DNA from: Candidatus Equimonas faecalis
GTDB taxonomy: Bacteria > Bacteroidota > Bacteroidia > Bacteroidales > Bacteroidaceae
Assembly: GCA_018066245.1 (NCBI GenBank)
Contig: JAGHRT010000017.1
Coordinates: 41,647-105,646, forward strand
DNA: 64,000 nucleotides
Reading direction: 5' to 3'
The notes beneath the pieces are model-generated. The model was not told where the DNA came from, ran no database searches, and was given only the letters and a program-made list of their open reading frames with translations. Position 1 is the first letter of the stretch, and each line of letters starts with the position of its first letter. Positions 7,720 to 15,755 of this stretch are shown here, piece after piece. A program made the position numbers and the translations under genes.

Positions 7720-9954
7720 CTAACGCAACACTTTCTTGCTGCCGACGATGTGGAGCGAAGAGGGCGTGGCGAGGGGCCGGCCTTGAAGGTCGAATGTCTG
7801 GGGATTGCCCTTGTCCGGCGTAGCGGGGGCGGCGGCAATGCCTTCGGGATCGACGCGCAGCAGGTAGGCCGTGCGGTCGTTTATAAGCCAGAGGGTGTGG
7901 TCGGCGTGGGAGGTTTTGTTGCAGAACACGGTGGCGAGGTTGGCAGCCTTGTCGCAGCCCAAGTAGCCCGCTTCGCAGCGCACGCGGCAGATGCGCGAGG
8001 TGGCGCGGAAGTCGGCATCGCCCGTCGTAACGGGCAGGGAGGTGGGCTCAATGTAGAGGGTGAGCGGCGTGTCGGAGGTGGCGGAGCCGTTGCCCGTCTT
8101 GAAGCCCGTGCTCTTGGCGCTCACGATGCCCGTACCCTCGGCCACGCTCATCTGCCAGCCGTCGGCGTGGGGCAGGATTTGCAGTTGGGTGGGGTCGCCC
8201 GTGGCGGAAAGGGCGGAGCTCACCTTGACTTGCATGGGGAAGGCCTTGCCGTCTTCCCAGAGGCTCATGGTGTAGTAGTGCTCAGGATTGAAGAGCTCCG
8301 TCTGGGTGTTCCAGTCGCCCTGCTCCGTGCTTAGGCGGGTGGGGAGTATCATCCAGCAGGCGTGGCCGAGAGAGTCGGCCGGTGTGGCCGTTCCCCAGCC
8401 TGCTATGCCCTGGGAGCCGGGTTCGTTGCAGTCCATCACGGTGCCGTCCTGCTTCAGCCAGAAGTACTGGGGAGCCTTGTCGGGGAACATCTGCCCCACG
8501 GTGTAGGCGGCTGTGGGCTGGGCGGTTGAGCCGGCGTTGCCCCCGTTGGTGAGTGCGCCGAAGTAGTCGCCCGTGCCTGTCTGTATGTAGTATGTGCCGG
8601 CCTTCTTGTCCTTGGCGATGAAGCGCACCAGCTGGGGGGCTCCCACTTCGGTGGGCTCGCCGCCAATGACGAAGCGCGAGTTCTGCACGGTCTTGCCCAA
8701 GCCTGAGGAGTGGGCGGCGGAGTAGCGACCGGCGTTGTAGAGGACGTACCAAGTGCCTTCCTCCAATTTCGTAACGGGGTGGAAGATGTCGGCTGCGGCA
8801 TAGAGCCCGCGCAATTCTTCAAGCGGGGCGTCGTCGCTGAGGCGGACTTGGTCGTCGGGGTCTGGGGCGAAGAAGTTGGCGGTCTGTGCTTGCGAGAAGC
8901 CGTTCATATTGGCTATGGTGTAGTAGCCGTTGCCTCCGCCGCTCCATCCCATGTTCAGGTGGAGGCGGCCCTGGCTGTCGTAGCCGTCGGCCACAAAGGC
9001 ATGGTTGCCTTGTCCGTTGTTGCCGCTGATGAGTATGGGGTGGCCTGCGTCCAACTCGTCGTAGATGCGTTGCTCGTAGGCGCTGAGGTCGTAGCCGGAG
9101 AAGTCGGAGTGGATGCCCTCGAAGAAGGCGTTCACGCCCTCGGTGCAGGAGGATGTGTAGGTGCCGGAGTTGCCGGGAGCGTAGTACATCTCGGAGGCCA
9201 CGCCGCAGGCATACATCAGACGGGCCACGGCCATCTGGCTTTTGTAGGGCGAGGAGCTGCTGTAAGTGGCTCGGAGGTTGGCCCAATCCATGGGCAAGGC
9301 GCTCAGGTTGGCGGTAACGTAGGCCATGTGGTAGGTGCCGTCGAGATAGAAGTAGCGCTTCTGTCCACGGGCGCGGGTGGGGTAGCCCGTCTTCTGGTTC
9401 AGGGTGTAGAGAATCTGCGCCAGGGCCGTAGCCACGCAGCCGGAAGCCGAGCGCCTGTCCTCACCGTTCTGATAGAGGGTGGGGCACATCAGGTTGTAGG
9501 GCTCACCCTGGTCCCAGCGGCACTTCATGAGTTCCTTCACGCCTGAGGGATTGTAGGTGGCGGAGGCTCCGATGAACTGGGGGGCGGTGTGGGTGTCGGC
9601 ACAGTGCTGGAGGTAGGCATCGAGGGCGGAGATGTAGCCTTGGAAATTGGCGTTGGCATTGGCTTCGGCGAAGGAGCCTTCGGCATAGCCTATGACGGCG
9701 GGCAGGCGGTCGTCGTGGCTGACGAGGGCAAAGCCGCTGGCGTTGCTTCCCACCACGCTCATCTGCCTCATCCGGCTGAGGGTGGTCAGCGTCTGGGGCT
9801 GTGCGGTGTGCTTCTCTACGGATGGGATGCGGCGTGCCTGGCCGAGCACTTGCCGTGCTGCTCCAATCATTTCGTTTTCGCTGCGCTGGCCGGCTGCGGC
9901 AGGCAGGACGAGGGCGGCGGCCACCGCCCACAGGCTAAGTTTTCTGAGCGTCAT
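7720..9954 (-). CDS. C10-family cysteine peptidase (streptopain-like), secreted
   Basis: A 744-residue exported protease. Signal peptide 1-22; a propeptide-like region about 23-145 (Spi/C10 inhibitor type, with GFALVSHDDRLPAVIGYAEG); the C10 catalytic domain about 146-360 with Cys173 in SGCVATALAQI, His318 in GNHAFVADGYD and the LHLNMGWSGGGNGYY segment (Asn334, Trp337). The C-terminal 370 residues are extra beta-rich modules, ending in a short FDLQGRPL...KKVLR motif. These enzymes in Bacteroidales are related to SpeB and interpain and cleave host proteins. Its own promoter is at 9983-10013. Confidence 0.92.
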   Translation of the reverse strand: MTLRKLSLWAVAAALVLPAAAGQRSENEMIGAARQVLGQARRIPSVEKHTAQPQTLTTLSRMRQMSVVGSNASGFALVSHDDRLPAVIGYAEGSFAEANANANFQGYISALDAYLQHCADTHTAPQFIGASATYNPSGVKELMKCRWDQGEPYNLMCPTLYQNGEDRRSASGCVATALAQILYTLNQKTGYPTRARGQKRYFYLDGTYHMAYVTANLSALPMDWANLRATYSSSSPYKSQMAVARLMYACGVASEMYYAPGNSGTYTSSCTEGVNAFFEGIHSDFSGYDLSAYEQRIYDELDAGHPILISGNNGQGNHAFVADGYDSQGRLHLNMGWSGGGNGYYTIANMNGFSQAQTANFFAPDPDDQVRLSDDAPLEELRGLYAAADIFHPVTKLEEGTWYVLYNAGRYSAAHSSGLGKTVQNSRFVIGGEPTEVGAPQLVRFIAKDKKAGTYYIQTGTGDYFGALTNGGNAGSTAQPTAAYTVGQMFPDKAPQYFWLKQDGTVMDCNEPGSQGIAGWGTATPADSLGHACWMILPTRLSTEQGDWNTQTELFNPEHYYTMSLWEDGKAFPMQVKVSSALSATGDPTQLQILPHADGWQMSVAEGTGIVSAKSTGFKTGNGSATSDTPLTLYIEPTSLPVTTGDADFRATSRICRVRCEAGYLGCDKAANLATVFCNKTSHADHTLWLINDRTAYLLRVDPEGIAAAPATPDKGNPQTFDLQGRPLATPSSLHIVGSKKVLR

Positions 9955-9982
9955 GTTTTCGTGCGATATACAGTTGCGTCTG

Positions 9983-10013
9983 CGAAATTACGGAAAAACG
10001 GGCATTTGAGCAA
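9983..10013 (-). promoter_or_regulatory. Promoter of the C10 peptidase gene
   Basis: On the minus strand a TTG (10011-10013) is followed after exactly 20 bases by TAATTTCG (9983-9990), one mismatch from TAnnTTTG. Predicted leader is about 25 bases. Confidence 0.6.
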
Positions 10014-10030
10014 GAGAAATGCCGTTTTTC
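9993..10030. promoter_or_regulatory. Inverted repeat over the C10 promoter
   Basis: GAAAAACGGGCATTT (9993-10007) and AAATGCCGTTTTTC (10017-10030) form a 14-bp dyad with one bulge. It spans the -33 element of the C10 gene, so an operator is possible. The 379 bases from 9955 to 10333 otherwise hold a repeat array and the M60 promoter. Confidence 0.5.
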
Positions 10031-10132
10031 TGCGATTCCGGGGTGTGGCAGTGGCGGACGGGTGTCTTTTCCAAGCCCTGCGCTCCGTGCAATCCTCCGT
10101 CCGGGAGAAAGAGGCCGAGGGGACGTTTTTCC

Positions 10133-10241
10133 TAGTGTATGGACTAGTTTTTTCTAGTGTATAGAATAGTTTTTTCTAGTGTATAGAATAGTTTTTTCTG
10201 GTGTATAGAGTAGTTTTTCCTGGTGTATGGAGTAGTTCGCC
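10133..10241. repeat. 22-bp tandem array (family A), five units
   Basis: Units start at 10133, 10155, 10177, 10199 and 10221; each has T(A/G)GTGTAT(A/G)GA, a short spacer, TAG and a T run. The second and third are identical. Located in the divergent gap between the C10 and M60 peptidase genes, about 36 bases upstream of the M60 promoter. Confidence 0.88.
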
Positions 10242-10276
10242 GCCTGCCGCCGACAGCATATTTTAGAGGCTAAGTC

Positions 10277-10307
10277 TTGCCCATTTGCAGGGAATTTGCT
10301 AATTTTG
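10277..10307 (+). promoter_or_regulatory. Promoter of the M60 peptidase gene
   Basis: TTG at 10277-10279, exactly 20 bases, then TAATTTTG at 10300-10307, a perfect Bacteroidota consensus. The start codon is 27 bases after the -7 box. Confidence 0.8.
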
Positions 10308-10333
10308 TGCCGTCAAATCATAAATTCTCAACC

Positions 10334-13300
10334 ATGAAGCGCATTTCATCCTTCTTCTTGATGCTGCTGGCTGTCAGCTTGATGCTGCCTGCCGGCGCAC
10401 AGACAACCGACGTTATCGGCACCCTGCTGAAAAACGGCGGGGCATTCACCTTCGGCAGCCGCCGAGGCACGGGCTACGTGCTGGCAGAGACAGGCACCCA
10501 CACCGTGAAGGGCCAGACGGGCAAGGCCGATGCGGCCAGCGGGCAGTGGGTGGTGGAGCCTTATAGCAACGGCTATACCCTGCGCAACATAGGCTCAGGG
10601 CGCTATCTACAGGCCACCGATGGCGTGAACAAGACCTACACCACAGGGGCGGGCAAGGCCACATTCTTTATCAAGGCATCGCCCAAAAGCAGCACGGCCC
10701 ATCCCCGCGTCATCATAAGCACTACGGGCGACTACAGCGACTACACCTGCCTGCACGACGACGCTTCGCACAACGTGGTGAACTGGAACGCCAACAACTC
10801 CTCCGATGCCAATCCCTGCTCCGACTGGGAGGTGAAGGCCGTGGAGGGGCTCGACTTAGAGGCCGTTCGCACACATTTTGAGGAGGTGGGCCACCTGTGC
10901 GCACCTGCCGACGGCCAATATGTCAGAATACGCAACGGCGTGACGGGTATGTACATCGCGGAACGCCCCGACGACAACGGCCTCACCTGCGCCTACGACG
11001 ATTCCACCAATCTGGCGCAATGCTGGAAAGTGACGGCGGCCTCGGGCGGCAAGTTCACCCTACAGAATGCCCGCACGCTGCGCTACATGGCCGTGTCGGG
11101 GCAGAACGGCTATCTGTTCACGACCCTGACGCAGAAGCCCCTCATTACCATTGCCGAAGTCAGCAGCACGTGGGAACGCTACTATAACATCACGTGTGGC
11201 GGCGTGTGCTTCTACAATTCGGGCGGCAACAACATTATTAACGGCAATACCACCGATGCCCGTTGCAAGTGGCTCTTTGTGAAGAGCAGCCTGACTGAGG
11301 AGCAGATACGGGAGGAGCAGGGCGACTATGCCCTGTATGCCGACCTCAGCGCCAACCAGACGAAATACAGCCTCGCCTTCATGAAGTTCTTCACGGACGG
11401 CTCATGCTCCGAATTGCAGGATGACTACAAGCAGATGAGCGATGCCGAACTGACCGCCGCCGTGGCTGCCGCCGGCCTCCCCGAATACTTGCAGAAAGTG
11501 GCCCTCAGGGTGAAGAATGCCGATTGGGCACCCTACGAGCAGAGCTTCCGCGTGGCCAGCTACGGCCCCTATTCCAAGGGGGACAGCTGGGCGGCGGTGA
11601 ACAACCCCAAGACCACCGGCACATCCTACACCTACGGCCGCCTGTCGAACCCCACGGGCATCGTGGCGCACGCCGGCGACATGCTGGTGGTGTTCTGCGA
11701 CCGCGCAGCCCCCTCGGGAGCCACCTTGCAACTGGAAGCCGTGCAGGGCACCGCCTACTCGGGCACGACCTACACGCTGAAGAAGGGCATGAACGTGTTT
11801 ACCTTTGCCAACGACGTGCTGACCTACGTCTATTATCAGCTCAACTCCATCACACGCAACCTGAGCGACTTCCCACGCGTGAACGTCCACATTGAAGGCG
11901 GCGCGGTGAACGGCTGCTTCGACCTGACGCGCGGCCACACCAACGCCGATTGGCAATACATGGTGGCCAACATGCTGAAAGAAAGCCCCGTGCTTAATCT
12001 CAAGACCCCCAACCTCGTGTTTGCCTTCAATGCCGCCGCCGTGAAGAAGGCCTGCCCCAGCGACATGGAGGGCGTGCTGGCCGTGTGGGACGGCACCATC
12101 GGGCTTGACCGCGAGTTGCTGGGCTTCAACAACCAGTACATCCCCAACATCGAGGAACGCTTCAACAACATCTACAACTGCTTTAGCGGCGACGACGCCT
12201 ACACCGGCTACATGCACGCCACCAACTATGGCGGCTACTTCAACGACACCACGCTGCCCACCATAATGAACCTCGAACAGCTGCAGCAGGGAGGCGTCTG
12301 GGGGCCGTCGCACGAAATAGGCCACCTGCACCAGGCCCTCTTCAATCTGGTGGGAAGCACCGAAGCCTCCAACAACATGTTTGCCAATGCCTACGTCTAT
12401 CATCAGGGACGCACCACGGAACGCGCAGCCGCACCCCAGACGCTGTTCGATGCCTTCGCCAAGGGCACCTCGTGGTACGACCAGGACATCTGGACCATGA
12501 CCAAGCTCTACTATCAGCTCTATCTCCACTACGTCGTGCAGGAAAACTGCCCCACATTCTTCCCCCAGCTGTTCGCAAAGTTCCGTGAAGACGGCCTCGA
12601 CCGCCACAGCGCCACCCCCTCCGTCATTCGCGGCACGGGCGACTGCCTCAAGTTTGCACGCTACTGCTGCGAAGTGGCACAGGAAGACCTCACCGAACTC
12701 TTCCAAGCCTATGGCTTCTTCGTGCCCTGCACCGACCGCGCCGTCAGCGACTACGGCCAGTACACCGTCAATACTACGCAGGCCGACATCGACGAGACCC
12801 TTGCCGCTCTCCGCCAGTATCCGCGCAAGATGGGCAACCTCCTTTTCCTCGACGACCGCATCAAGCCCGTGCCCGCCACCTACGAGGGACACAAGGCCGG
12901 CGAAACCAAGAAGCGCCGCAGCGACGATCAGGTGGGCGAGGGCGTGAGCGCAGGCGACTACGGCCAGTACACCGACTATATCAGCGGCTACACGCGCGAC
13001 ACCTACCGCCCCAAGGCCGACGGCTACTACTACAACGTAACCTCAGGCGGCAAAATCACCATACGCGGCACAGGAGCCGAAGGGCTCGTAGGCATCAAGG
13101 TCTATGACGAAGCCGGCAAGCTCAGCTATCTGGCCAACAAAACCAGCTTCACCCTGCCCGCCGCACTCCGCAAGCAGGCCTACAGCGTGTTCGCCGCTAT
13201 GGGCGACGGCACCGACATACAGCTGGGACTCAACGAGCCTCTGCCCGCCGCCATCAATGCCCCCGAGACCGCGACGCAGCCCTCGGAGGGAGGCATCCTC

Positions 13301-13387
13301 CTCGACCTACAGGGCCGCCGCCTTGCCCCAAACCGTCAGCAAGCCCACGGCCTGTTCCTGCAAAACGGGCGTAAAGTCCTGCGCTAA
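10334..13387 (+). CDS. M60-family (enhancin-like) metallopeptidase, secreted
   Basis: A 1017-residue exported protein. The start at 10334 (MKRISSFFLMLLAVSLMLPAG) gives a clear signal peptide and lies just after the promoter; the longer frame from 10277 is unlikely. The N-terminal 300 residues hold two ricin/lectin-like segments (GSGRYLQATDG, LRYMAVSGQNGYLF). The zinc site is HEIGH (660-664) with the distal Glu677, the gluzincin pattern of M60. Such enzymes degrade mucin-type glycoproteins. The C-terminus ends in LLDLQGRRL...GRKVLR, like the neighbouring C10 peptidase, suggesting the same export or anchoring route (inference). Confidence 0.9.
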   Translation: MKRISSFFLMLLAVSLMLPAGAQTTDVIGTLLKNGGAFTFGSRRGTGYVLAETGTHTVKGQTGKADAASGQWVVEPYSNGYTLRNIGSGRYLQATDGVNKTYTTGAGKATFFIKASPKSSTAHPRVIISTTGDYSDYTCLHDDASHNVVNWNANNSSDANPCSDWEVKAVEGLDLEAVRTHFEEVGHLCAPADGQYVRIRNGVTGMYIAERPDDNGLTCAYDDSTNLAQCWKVTAASGGKFTLQNARTLRYMAVSGQNGYLFTTLTQKPLITIAEVSSTWERYYNITCGGVCFYNSGGNNIINGNTTDARCKWLFVKSSLTEEQIREEQGDYALYADLSANQTKYSLAFMKFFTDGSCSELQDDYKQMSDAELTAAVAAAGLPEYLQKVALRVKNADWAPYEQSFRVASYGPYSKGDSWAAVNNPKTTGTSYTYGRLSNPTGIVAHAGDMLVVFCDRAAPSGATLQLEAVQGTAYSGTTYTLKKGMNVFTFANDVLTYVYYQLNSITRNLSDFPRVNVHIEGGAVNGCFDLTRGHTNADWQYMVANMLKESPVLNLKTPNLVFAFNAAAVKKACPSDMEGVLAVWDGTIGLDRELLGFNNQYIPNIEERFNNIYNCFSGDDAYTGYMHATNYGGYFNDTTLPTIMNLEQLQQGGVWGPSHEIGHLHQALFNLVGSTEASNNMFANAYVYHQGRTTERAAAPQTLFDAFAKGTSWYDQDIWTMTKLYYQLYLHYVVQENCPTFFPQLFAKFREDGLDRHSATPSVIRGTGDCLKFARYCCEVAQEDLTELFQAYGFFVPCTDRAVSDYGQYTVNTTQADIDETLAALRQYPRKMGNLLFLDDRIKPVPATYEGHKAGETKKRRSDDQVGEGVSAGDYGQYTDYISGYTRDTYRPKADGYYYNVTSGGKITIRGTGAEGLVGIKVYDEAGKLSYLANKTSFTLPAALRKQAYSVFAAMGDGTDIQLGLNEPLPAAINAPETATQPSEGGILLDLQGRRLAPNRQQAHGLFLQNGRKVLR

Positions 13388-13422
13388 GCACGATTAGGCG
13401 CAATAAGCCGCCCCCATACAAA

Positions 13423-13475
13423 ACGAAGTGCCTGCGACACTGCCAATCGTGCAGCCCCGCAGGCACTCTCGTTAT
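13423..13475. terminator. Terminator-like hairpin between convergent genes
   Basis: GTGCCTGCG (13428) pairs with CGCAGGCAC (13458), followed by TCTCGTT. It separates the M60 gene from the convergent FISUMP lipoprotein gene. The 21-base loop is longer than usual. Confidence 0.5.
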
Positions 13476-13488
13476 TAACGTTTACATT

Positions 13489-15111
13489 TTACTTCGCCAC
13501 TCTGAGCACAGGGCGCACGGTTCTCCCATAGTAACGGTCAGAGTACTCAGGGGCTAAGACCACTGAGGGAAGCGAGTAGCCTGCCTTGCGCCAGAGTTCA
13601 AAACGAAAGAAGTACGCGTTCGGCGAATATTCCGTGCGGAGCGAAGACGACCAGTAGTAGCCGTTGTCGCGGGTTTCGTCGGTCGAGTGGAGTATACCTG
13701 TGAAAGCAGATTTGTAGATGCAGCCCGCAGCGGGTAAGAAAATGGATTTCGACGCATCGGATTTGTTGGTGAACACGTATCCTTTGACGCCAGTATTGTT
13801 GTAATTGTCACTCCAAACAGAAGTCGTGTTATTTATCAACGCTTGGAATTCGGCCTTCGTAGGCATCACCCAATCACCGCCCCAGTTCTGACGGACAGCA
13901 TCATCATCGAGTTCGAGTTGGGTCTTGTTATCAACAACCGTGCCATAAGTCGCGTTATTGTTGTACTTGGTGAGGGTCTTGTCTGTTCCTTCACACCACT
14001 TGTAGATCACCCAATTATAACCATAGCGTTTATAATCCTTGGGAGTTGTCTTCCACGTGCAATTAAATACAGTACCCATGCTGCCACCGATTGACCAGCC
14101 AGCTTCAGTGTCATAATAAGGCTCCGTCTCACCCCAAGCAAAGTAGTCGCCAAACTTCTCGGGTGCGCTTGCGCCGACATTCATCGTAGCCCAAAGCAAC
14201 TTGTATGTCTTGCCACCTTCTTCAATCTCAATGCCAAGATCGACATACTCATGGCCGTTAGCATCCACAGTCGGAAACTCAGACATCTTGCCCACATTGA
14301 GGATTTGAGAACGCTCTACCTCGACAGGCGTATCGATGTTGAGCGCGTAATCGGCCGTAGCACTGCTGCTCGTCTTGTAAGCCTCCAGCGTGAAGCCGTC
14401 CTCAAACGCCTGCGGCAGCACGGAGATGTAGTAAGTGCCGGCAGCGAAAGAGGTGGCTGCGCTGATTGGCTTGAGCTCTATGGACTCGGCACCGCCTGTA
14501 ACCGTAGGCGCAGCGGCCACAGTGATGCTCACATTGCCTGCCACCTTCTCGCCATTATTGCCTTTGAAGACAATCTTTGCCAAAGGCTCCGTGGTGGTAA
14601 CCTTCACCAAGCCGCACACATTCTTGAAGCCGAAGGTCATCTCCGTGTTCGTCGTAGAAGCTACGCTAAGTACAGCCTGCGGGTCGAACGTCGTGCCAGA
14701 CTGCGCATACTGCGTCGCAGGAAGTTCTGCAGAGATTACGCCACCGCTAATCGATGCGCCCTCTTGGTAGGGATAGAGCGCCGTGTAGGTCTCACTCTCG
14801 GGGGCTGCTCCGTAGAAGGTAACGCTTGCACCAGACTCTTTGGTAGCAAAGCGTTTGTTCTGCGACGTCGTGCCGTCGAACACGCTGATAGCATCACCGG
14901 AGCAGAACGTCACGCTGTTGCCTTCATTGGGGTGCAACTGCGTCTTCATACGCCCGGACACGTAGGAAGGGCGGCGGCCTGCGTCGGCAACGGCAGAAAA
15001 GGAGAGTTGTTTCAATGTGCCACTGCCTGTGGCATCCTCATCGCTCGTACAGCCCACGAAGGCCGCGGAAGCCAGCAAGGCAACGAGCAAAGCATACATT
15101 TTAGTTTGCAT
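13489..15111 (-). CDS. Fimbrillin-like/FISUMP-domain lipoprotein
   Basis: A 540-residue lipoprotein from MQTKMYALLVALLASAAFVGC (lipobox Cys21). Residues about 30-290 resemble fimbrillin-like modules (FCSGDAISVFDG, SETYTALYPYQEG). Residues about 305-540 form a FISUMP (Fibrobacter succinogenes major paralogous) domain: EYVDLGIEI, LLWATMNVGASAPEKFGDYF, AWGETEPYY, WVMPTKAEFQALI, FLPAAGC, YYWSSS and YYGRTVRPVL. FISUMP domains are surface-exposed and of unknown function. The start at 15111 fits the lipobox; the longer frame from 15354 overlaps the small peptide gene upstream, 61 bp away on the same strand. Confidence 0.85.
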   Translation of the reverse strand: MQTKMYALLVALLASAAFVGCTSDEDATGSGTLKQLSFSAVADAGRRPSYVSGRMKTQLHPNEGNSVTFCSGDAISVFDGTTSQNKRFATKESGASVTFYGAAPESETYTALYPYQEGASISGGVISAELPATQYAQSGTTFDPQAVLSVASTTNTEMTFGFKNVCGLVKVTTTEPLAKIVFKGNNGEKVAGNVSITVAAAPTVTGGAESIELKPISAATSFAAGTYYISVLPQAFEDGFTLEAYKTSSSATADYALNIDTPVEVERSQILNVGKMSEFPTVDANGHEYVDLGIEIEEGGKTYKLLWATMNVGASAPEKFGDYFAWGETEPYYDTEAGWSIGGSMGTVFNCTWKTTPKDYKRYGYNWVIYKWCEGTDKTLTKYNNNATYGTVVDNKTQLELDDDAVRQNWGGDWVMPTKAEFQALINNTTSVWSDNYNNTGVKGYVFTNKSDASKSIFLPAAGCIYKSAFTGILHSTDETRDNGYYWSSSLRTEYSPNAYFFRFELWRKAGYSLPSVVLAPEYSDRYYGRTVRPVLRVAK

Positions 15112-15172
15112 GATGGATATTTGTTTTAGGTAGGTTATGATAAACAAAAAGGGCAAGGGAAAACGGCGCGGA

Positions 15173-15388
15173 CTATTCGCCGATATTCTTCTCTGTGAAG
15201 CCTTCGCTCGACGCACCGCCACCGCCCCAGATACTCTCGCTGAAGACTTTGTTAGCACTTTGGCTGCTGCCATACTGATTTTCGATGCCGAAACTCTCAC
15301 TGGTGGCAGTAAACTCACTGGCCGCCAACATAGCCTCGGACGACAATAGCACAAAACGTGCGAGAGGCTTTCGATAAGGTTTATTCAT
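15173..15388 (-). CDS. Small KxYxxP-type peptide (71 aa)
   Basis: A 71-residue product starting MNKPYRKPLARFVLLSSEAM, followed by a Ser/Gly-rich tail. The K-x-Y-x-x-P start, then a hydrophobic strand and LL/MLAAS, resembles many unannotated short Bacteroidales peptides; function unknown. No signal peptide is evident. It immediately precedes a FISUMP lipoprotein gene. A second peptide of the same style (40307-40453) also precedes a FISUMP gene. It could be the leader of the operon or an independent small protein. Confidence 0.6.
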   Translation of the reverse strand: MNKPYRKPLARFVLLSSEAMLAASEFTATSESFGIENQYGSSQSANKVFSESIWGGGGASSEGFTEKNIGE

Positions 15389-15452
15389 TGTGATAGGAGA
15401 TGTATAATTTAGTTTTTAAGCGTATGGGGGCATAACCTCCACAATTTGCCGC

Positions 15453-15460
15453 CAAATTTA
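15453..15460 (-). promoter_or_regulatory. -7 box upstream of the small peptide gene
   Basis: Minus strand reads TAAATTTG, matching TAnnTTTG. No TTG lies at the usual 20-base spacing, so confidence is modest. Predicted leader about 58 bases. Confidence 0.4.
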
Positions 15461-15699
15461 CTAAAAAACTCCATTCTCCCTCCCCCCAATATATTAATAA
15501 TGATTATGGCGTAAAAAATAATGCAATGCGGGCAGAAGATTGCGAGGTAGAGGTGGCAGAATAGAAGCAGACGGAGCAGTCTATGGATTTTAGAACGCAT
15601 TAAAATCGCATACAACGCTTGATGAGCTGAATAATTGGTGATTTAAGAATCAGCGCTTTGAATTTGTTCTTGCTGTAAAGCCTGATGGGGTGAGTACTG

Positions 15700-15745
15700 A
15701 AATGAGGGGGCCTCAGCGCGATTGCCGAGGCTCCCTCATTTATTC
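15700..15745. terminator. Terminator-like hairpin after pepO
   Basis: ATGAGGGGGCCTC (15702) pairs with GAGGCTCCCTCAT (15727) with one mismatch; a TTTATT run follows on the plus strand. It lies 17 bp beyond the stop of the minus-strand pepO gene. Confidence 0.6.
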
Positions 15746-15755
15746 CCGTGTGCGT

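Larger units (their letters stand above)
15389..15755. other. 367-bp intergenic region
   Basis: Contains the -7 box of the small-peptide gene (15453-15460), an AT-rich stretch about 15485-15520, and a terminator-like hairpin at 15700-15745. A 68-codon minus-strand frame in it has no family features, and I see no gene. Confidence 0.5.

Noticed and set aside
10133..10241. Array as a CRISPR
   Set aside because: Units are contiguous with no unique spacers and no cas genes nearby.
11402..12892. 496-codon minus-strand frame inside the M60 gene
   Set aside because: Antisense shadow of a GC-rich gene; composition is G/V/A/H-rich with no family features.
15409..15615. 68-codon minus-strand frame
   Set aside because: Hydrophobic low-complexity frame across an AT-rich gap, with no start context.
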